A DNA stretch of 53,861 nt from contig JAAZOT010000056.1 of the NCBI GenBank assembly GCA_012797605.1, forward strand, positions 1-53,861, written 5' to 3'. The stretch comes from Spirochaetales bacterium (GTDB lineage Bacteria; Spirochaetota; JAAYUW01). The stretch's first letter is position 1. The number at the start of each line of letters is the position of its first letter. Positions 8,969 to 17,064 of this stretch are shown one piece after another. The notes beneath the pieces are model-generated. The model had not been told where the DNA came from. It did not search any database and was given only the letters and a program-made list of their open reading frames with translations. A program made the position numbers and the translations under genes.

Positions 8969-9958
8969 TTAGCTAAAAATTTGTAGCATCTTATCAAGAC
9001 TTATAAATTCAAATTGATAAGTTTTATCATATTCTTTTATCTTTTCATATACATATCTATTTATTTTATATGAAAAGTCAATTTTATCTGCGAGATTTAC
9101 TAAATATCCACCTATAAACTCATATTCTGTGCTTTCTTTTTTTTCTATAGATTGTAAAGTTGAGTTTTTCCCTCTTGGTAAATTATGGTAAAGAATCTGC
9201 TCTGTTTCATTTAGTTTTTCTTTTAATAAAATTTTTTTCATAAGGCTAATTAAGGTTTCAGGATCTAAAGAAGGTAATGCTTCGGATTTAATATTTAACC
9301 TTTCAAGCAAGATTTTTGTTTCTTCAAGATATTCAATAAAGATACTAAAAGTCTTAAAATCATACTTTATACTTTCTTCAAAAAATTGAAATAATGAAAA
9401 TCCTAAAATTGATAAAAAACCATTTATTGTATTAAGCCAAAGCTTTCGATATCTATAAGCATCAATATCTTTGGCGAAAGTAAGGGGAAGATTCTTGATT
9501 CTATTTTTCAAGTAAATTTCAAGTTTTTCGTCTAAAATCAGTCCGCCTTTAGAACCTAAAACGACTTTTGTATCCCGCTTAAAAGCGTTGTACATAATAA
9601 CACCATAGAAAGTATTAAAACCTTTAAAATAAGATTCATAACCCATTCCATTCATTAGGCAAATGACTATTGGATTATGTTTTTTAATTTTTGAAAAAGT
9701 TAAAGACACCTTGTCTAAATAGTTACTTTTGGTAGTTATAAAGACAATATCTATTGGTTCATTATCATATTCAAAAACAACATTAGGGTAGATTTTTATT
9801 TTATCTTTTAAGTTCTCTATTACATCTAATTCTATATCATAGATCTTTTTTGGAGTTTTAGTCGACCTTAAAGCATATATTTTATCATCTTTTTCTAGAT
9901 TTAAGCAAGATGAAAGAACTGTCCCAACAGCACCAAGCCCCACTATTAAATAATTCAT
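8969..9958 (-). CDS. Ketopantoate reductase-family (ApbA/PanE) dehydrogenase
   Basis: The track ORF opens at a TTG (9991). I prefer the ATG at 9958, because the protein then begins MNYLIVGLGAVGTVLSS, exactly where the Rossmann GxGxxG of PanE proteins belongs. Further family marks are FITTKSNYL, LMNGMGYE and YRKLWLNTINGFLS, the last covering the catalytic Lys and Asn region. Length is about 329 aa. PanE reduces 2-dehydropantoate with NADPH in coenzyme A synthesis, but the family also holds other 2-oxoacid reductases, and no pan genes are nearby. It is on the same strand as the NatAB pair. Confidence 0.75.
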   Translation of the reverse strand: MNYLIVGLGAVGTVLSSCLNLEKDDKIYALRSTKTPKKIYDIELDVIENLKDKIKIYPNVVFEYDNEPIDIVFITTKSNYLDKVSLTFSKIKKHNPIVICLMNGMGYESYFKGFNTFYGVIMYNAFKRDTKVVLGSKGGLILDEKLEIYLKNRIKNLPLTFAKDIDAYRYRKLWLNTINGFLSILGFSLFQFFEESIKYDFKTFSIFIEYLEETKILLERLNIKSEALPSLDPETLISLMKKILLKEKLNETEQILYHNLPRGKNSTLQSIEKKESTEYEFIGGYLVNLADKIDFSYKINRYVYEKIKEYDKTYQFEFISLDKMLQIFS

Positions 9959-9983
9959 AAAATTCTGCCCTTTTTTATTTTTT

Positions 9984-11381
9984 TTAGTCAAGCTTTCTCT
10001 TTAACAAATCAAGTTCAGTATCTAAAACATTTTCCCATCCAGAAATTTTTACTATGCTTTTTAAACTAAATGAGTAAAAATATAGTTCCTGAAATATCCC
10101 CTTAGTGTATGCTTTCATTACAAGGAAAGCAAAACCATTTTTACTATTCAATGCTTTTTTAATTTTATATATATTATCTTGATATAAAGAGTCGATTTTG
10201 CCTTCATCCTTTTTGAAAAGTAAAATTGATATTGAATTTGTCGAAACTAATGAATCGTAAACAAGAAAAAGGAGTTTATCTTCGAATTTATTTATCAAAA
10301 TAATTTCACCGCTAGCTACCAAATTAAAATTCTTGGTATCTTTACCAATGGTCGTTATATATTTAAATTCTTTTTGAGTTCTTATATATTCAAAAATGTA
10401 AAATGAAGAATTTTCATCCTTTACTATTAAAAAGTCATCTGAATAAAAGACATTTTTACCAATTTTTAAGTAATTTGTAAGTAATTTTAAATCTATATAT
10501 TTGTTCTCCGAATCAATTGTTACTTTTTCAAAATCAGTATTGAAAATTAACCCATTTATTAAAAAAATCGCATTCTTGTCGTTGTTTTTATCTTTTATAA
10601 TAGAGAGACTTTCAATTTTATTTTTAGTGTAATCTTTAAGGTCATAAAAAATATATTGATCTTTTTCTTTAATTATAATAGCATTGGAATTACTAAACAA
10701 GATCTCGTCTGCATTTGAAAAAATCTTTGTGACCGTTGGCTTATATGAAGATGAATGATAAGGGTCCTCTGATAAAGATAAAATATCACAATTAAAGAGA
10801 TTCTCATACTTAAAAATTATATAAACATATTTTTCATCGTAGGTAAAACCAGTTTCAATAATATTTGGATAAGAAGTTAAGGGATAAGTGTAAAATTCTT
10901 TAACCCCTGAGATATATAAAAATTGTTGAGGAGCAAGATAATCAAACCCCACTATTATATTTTTGTGGCTTTTATCGAGGGATAATAATGAAAGTTTTCC
11001 AGAAATAGAATAAAGTATCTTATAAGCGATATTATTTTTGAAATCTTTATACCAGACAAAATCATTCCCCTGATATAATGCACCATAAGCAAAAGCAGTT
11101 CTACTATCATTAAAAAATGGTGGTGTAGTAATAAATTCATTTGATGGAGAAAAACCATAATTTTTATCTGCTTCGGAATCATAACCATAAATAAAGTACC
11201 TTTGTTTAACTTGCTCGTAGTTTCGATAAAATATTATAAAATTATTTAGTTTTTCTATTTTACTTAAAATATTAAAATCTTTAACGATTTCATAAAAGAA
11301 GTTTGTGCTTTCTGACGATAAAAAAAATAAGAAAAAAATTATTAGGAAAATAACAATAAGGAAAAATCTAACATTTTTCAT
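9984..11381 (-). CDS. Membrane-anchored exported protein of unknown function
   Basis: 465 aa. One strongly hydrophobic N-terminal segment (FFLIVIFLIIFFLFF) acts as a signal anchor. The rest is beta-rich, with repeated aromatic and polar stretches such as YIFYDLKDYTKNKIESLSII and FLVYDSLVSTNSISILLFKK. A beta-propeller like those of TolB or WD-type sensors is possible, but I cannot identify a blade motif. AGGAATAAAG precedes the ATG at 11381. The reductase gene follows directly, with the TTG of its longer ORF overlapping the stop. I do not recognise a family. Confidence 0.6.
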   Translation of the reverse strand: MKNVRFFLIVIFLIIFFLFFLSSESTNFFYEIVKDFNILSKIEKLNNFIIFYRNYEQVKQRYFIYGYDSEADKNYGFSPSNEFITTPPFFNDSRTAFAYGALYQGNDFVWYKDFKNNIAYKILYSISGKLSLLSLDKSHKNIIVGFDYLAPQQFLYISGVKEFYTYPLTSYPNIIETGFTYDEKYVYIIFKYENLFNCDILSLSEDPYHSSSYKPTVTKIFSNADEILFSNSNAIIIKEKDQYIFYDLKDYTKNKIESLSIIKDKNNDKNAIFLINGLIFNTDFEKVTIDSENKYIDLKLLTNYLKIGKNVFYSDDFLIVKDENSSFYIFEYIRTQKEFKYITTIGKDTKNFNLVASGEIILINKFEDKLLFLVYDSLVSTNSISILLFKKDEGKIDSLYQDNIYKIKKALNSKNGFAFLVMKAYTKGIFQELYFYSFSLKSIVKISGWENVLDTELDLLKRKLD

Positions 11382-11409
11382 CTTTATTCCTATAGATTTT
11401 AGCCTTAAA

Positions 11410-11437
11410 TTGATTTTATGATTTAAACAATTATAAT
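11410..11437 (+). promoter_or_regulatory. Promoter of the LptF/G-like pair
   Basis: TTGATT (11410-11415), a 16-bp spacer, and a perfect TATAAT (11432-11437) lie about 55 bp before the gene at 11495. The site is in a 113-bp divergent spacer. The 16-bp spacing is the same as in the other clear promoters of this window. Confidence 0.65.
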
Positions 11438-11494
11438 CAAGTTGTAGTAAAAGTGAATAAAAATTAAAAATAAATACAAATTAAATAGTTAAAT

Positions 11495-12514
11495 ATGAAA
11501 AAGATTGTCAAAGATGCCATTTTAACTCTTAAATATCTTTTAATTACTTTTGTTATTAGCTTTTTCCTAACAATAGTTCTTTTTGTAGCTTTATCAGCAG
11601 ATGAAATACAAAGGTTTCATTATCTTTATTCAAACTTCATAGTTTTTTATTTTCTTATCTTAAAAATACAGATAGTCATATATGCATTATTGCCAATAAG
11701 TCTTATGCTGACTGCGCTAGTAGCTTTTTCTTATGCATCTTCAAGGGATTGTTCAAGTATAGGAAGTAGTATTGGTCTTATTTTATTTTGTTTAATAATA
11801 TTTGGTTCGCTTTATATAGCACTATTTCAAGATGGTAATAGAATTAACACAATTTCAAAAATTTATATGCCAAAATTAGCAGAAAAAACTAACTTTTTTT
11901 ATAACAATAGTATAGTTACTTTTCCAGAAATCCAATTTTATTTTGAGAACAATAAAGCATATTACTTTGAGAACAATTCTTTAATTGAAAGTAGTATAAG
12001 TTTAAATCTTAAAAAAAATATTTTGACTATACAAAAACTCAATGATGGATTAGGTAAAGATTATAAATATCTTGATGAGATTGGTAAAGTTGATTCTCTA
12101 TTATTTTTAAACCCAATAATCAAAACAATAAAGGTAAATTTTGAAGAGTTATCTTATTTTTTAAGCAAAAGTAAAGGGATTTTTTTCCTTTTATATCTTT
12201 TCGCATTCTTTTTAGTCATTTGCTGGATACCTTATCTTTTTCACAATGAAAAATGGCCGATGCCTTATTATATGCTCTCTTCTTTATTTATATTCCTTTT
12301 TGCAACTTTATTTTTAGCAACCTTTAAATTTTCACTTATTTATCTTAAAGATTTGAAAATTTCTAAGTTGTATATCCAATTATTTCCAGTTTTTGCTTTT
12401 GGTCTTATTTTTATTATAGAAGTTTTACTATTATATATTAAATATTCCAGAAAGATTTTTCATTCTAAAATTGAACAAACAAGAAAAATGCAAATGACAA
12501 GAAAGATTAAATGA
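11495..12514 (+). CDS. LptF/LptG (YjgP/YjgQ)-like permease, divergent
   Basis: 339 aa, close to the ~350 of LptF/LptG. Three N-terminal membrane helices, a ~110-residue extracytoplasmic part, and three C-terminal helices give the LptF/G topology. The stretch YALLPISLMLTALVAFSYASSRDCSSIGSSIG copies the family pattern of an LP-rich helix followed by a small loop that contacts the ATPase (usually xSRDSEIxALRASG). In LptBFGC these proteins pull lipopolysaccharide from the inner membrane. The soluble domain is shorter than usual. No Shine-Dalgarno is visible. The next gene has the same topology. The family call is a motif-level inference. Confidence 0.5.
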   Translation: MKKIVKDAILTLKYLLITFVISFFLTIVLFVALSADEIQRFHYLYSNFIVFYFLILKIQIVIYALLPISLMLTALVAFSYASSRDCSSIGSSIGLILFCLIIFGSLYIALFQDGNRINTISKIYMPKLAEKTNFFYNNSIVTFPEIQFYFENNKAYYFENNSLIESSISLNLKKNILTIQKLNDGLGKDYKYLDEIGKVDSLLFLNPIIKTIKVNFEELSYFLSKSKGIFFLLYLFAFFLVICWIPYLFHNEKWPMPYYMLSSLFIFLFATLFLATFKFSLIYLKDLKISKLYIQLFPVFAFGLIFIIEVLLLYIKYSRKIFHSKIEQTRKMQMTRKIK

Positions 12515-12532
12515 TAGATTCTAAGGGATAAT

Positions 12533-14155
12533 ATGGCTCAAAATAGAGGTTCATCATTTATCATTAATAAGTTATTAACCATAAGTGCTGGTCTAATTTT
12601 ACTAGTTTTTATAATAATGGTTTCTTATCAATCTTTTACATATGATATCGAAAGTGTCTTAAAAAAATCAAAAGGTCAGTATATAATTTTCTCATCATTA
12701 GTTAAAACAATTGAACTCTTGCCTTACATATTATCTTCAGCTTTGATTTTATCTTTTTGCCTAATTTATAGCATTGGCCTTAGAAAAGGGAAGAATGATC
12801 TACAGGAAACAGATTATATTATAGCTTTTTTCATCTTTTTACTAATAGCTTTTTTATTTACAGCCATATTAAATGAGGCAGTCAAACCTTTTATGAATTT
12901 AAAGGTCTCAGAAATATTGATTACAACAAAACTAAGTTATCAATATTTGAAAAAAGCAAAGGAATATGAATTACAGGGGAAATATAGTCTAGCCATAGAA
13001 AACTATAAAAGGTACCTAACTTTTGAACCAAAAAACATTGATATAATAGACCTTGTGGCTGAACTGGAAAGGAAAAAGTATAGCGAGATTCCAAAACCTC
13101 AGATTAAAACTTCTGAAACACCACCCCCAACAAATCCAGCAAGTTTATACAATCTTGCTATTTACCATACAAAAATGAAAGAATATGTTCTTGCGATATA
13201 CTATTTAGAAAGGTATCTTCTATTAAATCCAAACGATACAAATGCAAAATCCCTCTACGATAAAGTAAAAGCAGTCTATGAAAGTGAAGTATTAAATAAA
13301 AAGGAAGATGCGCTTTATATAATGCAGCAGAAAAGGTTAGGAATGTCATATATTAAGCAAAATAAATATGTTGAAGCTTATAATCTTTTTGTTGCTCTTT
13401 CAAAAAAGTATCCAAATGATAAATCGATAAAACCTTATCTTGAAGAAGCAACAAATCTATATAGAAAAGTTGATTTCTTTGTCTCAGATGCATATGAAAA
13501 AAAGGATTATCCAGGTTTCAATTCAACTTTATTAAAACTTAAAGACGCTAAAAAAGAAAATGTTTATTACCTCATATTTATAGATAAAGTTGTCTATTAC
13601 TTTGATGAAATCTATCTTTACGATGTTTCGCTTTACAACCTTTCGACTAAAAGTTTTCAGTCGTATAAATATGGTAAGAAGGTTCAAAACTACTTTGTTT
13701 TTAAAAACTCAGATCTTGAACATGTAATAACCTATTTCGATATAAAGATTCCATATTTCAAAAATTTTATTCTTTTAAGATCATTCAACCTCTTTCCTTT
13801 ATATACGGTTTTTGACTTAAAAAATTTTATACAGAGCATTGGATACCACCCATCTCTTTTTATTGATTACTTAAAACAAAAGATTTTATTCTATATTTCA
13901 TTTTTATTTACCCTTATGATTAGCTTTAAGCTATCTATGATTGGAATGAAAAGAAGTGATTCACATATAACTATCATTGAAATAATCTTTTTTCTATTAA
14001 GTATATTTTTAATCTCTATTTCTGGCTATCAGCTTTTATTTATGGTACATAAGGGATTATATATCCTATTTACATTATCCATCTCCCCCTTGCTTGCATT
14101 TATAATAATTTTTACAATCGATCTTATCATCTGGGTATTGATGTATTTCGCATAA
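12533..14155 (+). CDS. Membrane protein with LptF/G-like topology and an inserted TPR domain
   Basis: 540 aa. Three N-terminal helices (about 10-32, 60-84, 92-112) and three C-terminal ones flank a soluble region. The second helix, TIELLPYILSSALILSFCLIY, recalls the LP-containing helix of LptF/G. The soluble part contains TPR-like repeats, for example AKEYELQGKYSLAIENYKRYLTFEPKN and LAIYHTKMKEYVLAIYYLERYLLLNPND. AAGGGA lies before the ATG, 18 bp after the preceding gene, so they form one operon. If the neighbour is LptF-like, this may be its partner with the usual beta-jellyroll replaced. Otherwise it is an uncharacterised TPR membrane protein. Confidence 0.55.
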   Translation: MAQNRGSSFIINKLLTISAGLILLVFIIMVSYQSFTYDIESVLKKSKGQYIIFSSLVKTIELLPYILSSALILSFCLIYSIGLRKGKNDLQETDYIIAFFIFLLIAFLFTAILNEAVKPFMNLKVSEILITTKLSYQYLKKAKEYELQGKYSLAIENYKRYLTFEPKNIDIIDLVAELERKKYSEIPKPQIKTSETPPPTNPASLYNLAIYHTKMKEYVLAIYYLERYLLLNPNDTNAKSLYDKVKAVYESEVLNKKEDALYIMQQKRLGMSYIKQNKYVEAYNLFVALSKKYPNDKSIKPYLEEATNLYRKVDFFVSDAYEKKDYPGFNSTLLKLKDAKKENVYYLIFIDKVVYYFDEIYLYDVSLYNLSTKSFQSYKYGKKVQNYFVFKNSDLEHVITYFDIKIPYFKNFILLRSFNLFPLYTVFDLKNFIQSIGYHPSLFIDYLKQKILFYISFLFTLMISFKLSMIGMKRSDSHITIIEIIFFLLSIFLISISGYQLLFMVHKGLYILFTLSISPLLAFIIIFTIDLIIWVLMYFA

Positions 14156-14363
14156 ACTTTTATGCTTTTTAAAAAAGCATTACAGAAGGCTCTAAAAGAA
14201 GTACTGAAGTAATTTGCATAAACTTTTTTTTCAAAAATTTACATTTAATCGAATATTTGAGATTTGTGAAGAAATAGCTTAAAACAGAAAAAGAATAATA
14301 TACTAAGAAGTATATATTGATTTATTTTTAATAAGTTTTTATCTTATTTATAGGGGGTAAATA
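14156..14363. other. Intergenic region with AT hairpin, direct repeat and inverted repeat
   Basis: ATGCTTTTTAAAAAAGCAT (14162-14180) is a perfect AT hairpin just after the TPR membrane gene. GCATAAACTTTT occurs twice (14150-14161 and 14216-14227), the first copy including the stop codon. ATATAC-TAAGAA-GTATAT (14298-14315) is an inverted repeat 48 bp before the cupin start and could be a regulator site. No gene is seen. Confidence 0.4.
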
Positions 14364-14717
14364 ATGAATATTTATACTAAAGATTCCAATGATATACCTT
14401 TTGAAAATATAACTATGGATGGTGCCTTAAATGCGGAATTTAAGGTAGTAGTAGGTAAAAAAGAAGGGGCACCGAATTTTATAATGAGAATATTCAAAAT
14501 CCAGCCTGGTGGATATTCCCCTTTACATAGCCATGAATGGGAACATGAAAATTATTTTTTAAATGGAAATGGTGAGATTAGGAACTCCAAAGGAGAAAGC
14601 ATAAAAGTAAAAAAAGGTGATGTTGCTTTCATTCCTCCATTTGAAGAACATCAATATTACAATAGTGGAAATGAAGTTTTAGAGTTTATCTGCCTTATTC
14701 CGATTGTTGATCGTTAG
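14364..14717 (+). CDS. Small cupin-domain protein
   Basis: 117 aa, a single double-stranded beta-helix. Cupin motif 1 is GGYSPLHSHEWEHENYFLNGNG, giving metal ligands His55, His57 and Glu62. Motif 2 is GDVAFIPPFEEHQYYN, giving His96. All four ligands are present, so it should bind a divalent metal. Such stand-alone cupins include isomerases, dioxygenases and sensors, and nothing here identifies the substrate. AGGGGG precedes the ATG. Its 3' end overlaps the convergent Crp-type gene by 23 nt. Confidence 0.85.
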   Translation: MNIYTKDSNDIPFENITMDGALNAEFKVVVGKKEGAPNFIMRIFKIQPGGYSPLHSHEWEHENYFLNGNGEIRNSKGESIKVKKGDVAFIPPFEEHQYYNSGNEVLEFICLIPIVDR

Positions 14718-15333
14718 TTTTATTTCTTCTATCAATATTTTTGCATGTTATAATATTGCCATCGATATCTATCAATCCTTGTTTTTTTAGTTCATTTAAA
14801 CAATTTTCAACTATATTTAATGGTAAGCCCTTTGTGTTGTCTGCATATTCAAGAAATTTTGATTTTTCTATCTTATCTTTAATTTTAATATTTTTTTTGA
14901 TTAACTCTAAGTTATAAAAGGCATTCAATGCAGATAAGACTTTTTCTTCCCTATCTTTTTGATAAATAGCAAGAACTATATCATTAGTTTTCCTAAGTCT
15001 TGCGGATAAAAGTTTTATTATTTTTTTAGTAAAATCTTGGTTAGAAAGTATGACAGTTTCAAAGGCAGAAGAATTTACTGCCAACACAATGGTATCCTTA
15101 ATAGCCATTGCATTTGCTGAACGAGGGAATTTATCAATAACAGCAAGCTCTCCGAAGATATCTCCGTCTTTTAATATAGCTAAGGTCCGCTTTTTTTCAT
15201 CTATCATTCTATAGATTTCTACTTCCCCTTTTATAATTATGAAAAGTTCTCTTCCGAAATCACCTTCATTGAAAATTTCTTTTCCTGCCCCATATACCCT
15301 AGAAAATTTTTTTACTAAATCACTATTAAACAT
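14695..15333 (-). CDS. Crp/Fnr-family cyclic-nucleotide-binding regulator
   Basis: 212 aa. The N-terminal cNMP-binding beta-roll includes GDIFGELAVIDKFPRSANA, a complete phosphate-binding cassette with the conserved Glu and the Arg-Ser-Ala. It therefore probably binds cAMP, cGMP or another cyclic nucleotide. A dimerisation helix follows (about 95-125). The C-terminal ~80 residues end in LPLNIVENCLNELKKQGLIDIDGNIITC, which reads as a winged-helix recognition region with a final beta wing. The gene is divergent from the TPR gene at 15439 and converges on the cupin gene, so either neighbour may be a target. No binding site was recognised. Confidence 0.82.
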   Translation of the reverse strand: MFNSDLVKKFSRVYGAGKEIFNEGDFGRELFIIIKGEVEIYRMIDEKKRTLAILKDGDIFGELAVIDKFPRSANAMAIKDTIVLAVNSSAFETVILSNQDFTKKIIKLLSARLRKTNDIVLAIYQKDREEKVLSALNAFYNLELIKKNIKIKDKIEKSKFLEYADNTKGLPLNIVENCLNELKKQGLIDIDGNIITCKNIDRRNKTNDQQSE

Positions 15334-15438
15334 CTTTTTCCCTTACTTTAAATCAATTTAATTTATCATTTAAATTTTTCAACTCTTGAGCTTATATCTT
15401 AATATTGAAAATTTCAAAAAATATAGCAAAACTATTAT

Positions 15439-17040
15439 ATGGAAAATACAATAAGTACTATTTTGAAAAATATTATTTCTTACCCATATACTCCTTACAT
15501 AGCAGTTTTGATTCTTGGTACAATTTTTATCTTTTTTCTTCCTTTATTAAGTCTTATTACAACAATAAGCAAAGTCAGCAAACTTTTTGATGCAAAAAAT
15601 TACACTGAAGTAATAAGAAGAGTTGAAAAGTATTTCAAGTACCATAAGTATGAAAAGACACTCCTTTCTTTCTTATATGACAGCTACTTAAAATTAAATA
15701 ATAAACAAAAAGCCCTTCACTATATGCAAATAGCGGTTGAAAAGGGTTTTATTAAAGATAAATACCTTAAAATGTTTCATAACACTAAAATGGCTCAAAT
15801 ACTTTATGACTTAAATCAAACATCAGAAGCTTTTGAAAAATTATATGAGGTAAATAAAGAGGGTGAATATGAAGCTAGCTGGTGTCATCTTATGGGAAAA
15901 ATTTTCCTTTCTCAACAGCAGTTTGAAAATGCTATTTATTATCTTGAAAGAGCCCTCTTTATTTCAAAAAAATCTATAGATATATACTTTGATTATACTT
16001 TGGCATTATCTTTTAAGTTGAAAGAAAGAAGTCTAGCCAATGCCATTGAGATTTTTATAAAAAATGCAAAAAAAGAAGCTATTTTCATTGTTGCTTATTG
16101 TAATATTTTTAAAAAAGATTTTTCAAATGCAAAACTCTGGCTTACCAAAACAAGTTTTGCAGATAATGAAATATTTGAATTTTATAGAAGATTTTTAATT
16201 TTATTTTGCTCTTACAATATAATTAAAAATTCTCAAGTGGAACAAGTTCTTGATTTTTCAAGTATAAATGCTGAAAAAACAGAATTTTTAATTTCATTAA
16301 ACAATGCAATTAAATCAGATAACCTTGATTCACTAAAAGTTAAAATCTTGGAAAATTCTATTTACCTACTTAAATTAATATGTGATGAACAAAACTTAAA
16401 ACATTTTCTAATAACAGGAAAAACATCATTTTCAATCTTTGAAAATCTTGATGAGATTGATATCTTTTCAGAAAATAAAATAGATAATTTTTTAAAAAGA
16501 ATTCAACAAGGAGTCTTTTTACTCGATATTTTTGGTTATTCAATAAAAAAATCTTTGATTCCTCCAGCAGATTTTATCAAAAAAGAGTTTGAAAGGCTTA
16601 AACCAACTGCTAGCCAGAGTGAACAACTTAGAAAAACAATACTATCTCAATACCTTAGACTTACAGATCGAGGATTTGTTAGGGTAAATTTGAGAGTCGT
16701 AAGGCTTTTTGAGTATGTACCAACAAAGGTCAGAAGTACATTTTTACATGATAAGGGGATCGCTTCTTTAAGAATTTTAGCAACAGAAATAGAGTATCCT
16801 CATCGATCAGCCTTGTTTATATTTAGAAGAACTTCCATATACGATTTATCATACAAGCTTTTTGAAACAATCAATAAAGATTTAGATGAACAAAATATTG
16901 AAACATGTTTTTTTTTCTATAATTTTCCACTGGATCCAGACATTGAAAAAAATATTCTTGATTTTCCAAAGATAACTGTTTATGATCAAGCTCATCTTGC
17001 TCTATTTTTAGAAGAAAGCATGAAAAACAACAAAGTTTAA
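15439..17040 (+). CDS. Membrane-anchored TPR protein of unknown function
   Basis: 533 aa. One N-terminal hydrophobic segment (about 18-42, YIAVLILGTIFIFFLPLLSLI) anchors a TPR-rich cytoplasmic or periplasmic region. Repeats include EKTLLSFLYDSYLKLNNKQKALHYMQIAVEKG and ASWCHLMGKIFLSQQQFENAIYYLERALFIS. The C-terminal ~110 residues (FEYVPTKVRSTFLHDKGIASLRILATEIEYPHRSALFIFRRTS onward) form a separate alpha/beta domain that I cannot place. The start is the ATG at 15439, without a clear Shine-Dalgarno. A second TPR gene follows 24 bp later. Confidence 0.6.
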   Translation: MENTISTILKNIISYPYTPYIAVLILGTIFIFFLPLLSLITTISKVSKLFDAKNYTEVIRRVEKYFKYHKYEKTLLSFLYDSYLKLNNKQKALHYMQIAVEKGFIKDKYLKMFHNTKMAQILYDLNQTSEAFEKLYEVNKEGEYEASWCHLMGKIFLSQQQFENAIYYLERALFISKKSIDIYFDYTLALSFKLKERSLANAIEIFIKNAKKEAIFIVAYCNIFKKDFSNAKLWLTKTSFADNEIFEFYRRFLILFCSYNIIKNSQVEQVLDFSSINAEKTEFLISLNNAIKSDNLDSLKVKILENSIYLLKLICDEQNLKHFLITGKTSFSIFENLDEIDIFSENKIDNFLKRIQQGVFLLDIFGYSIKKSLIPPADFIKKEFERLKPTASQSEQLRKTILSQYLRLTDRGFVRVNLRVVRLFEYVPTKVRSTFLHDKGIASLRILATEIEYPHRSALFIFRRTSIYDLSYKLFETINKDLDEQNIETCFFFYNFPLDPDIEKNILDFPKITVYDQAHLALFLEESMKNNKV

Positions 17041-17064
17041 TATAAATCTCGAAAAGGAAAGAAG

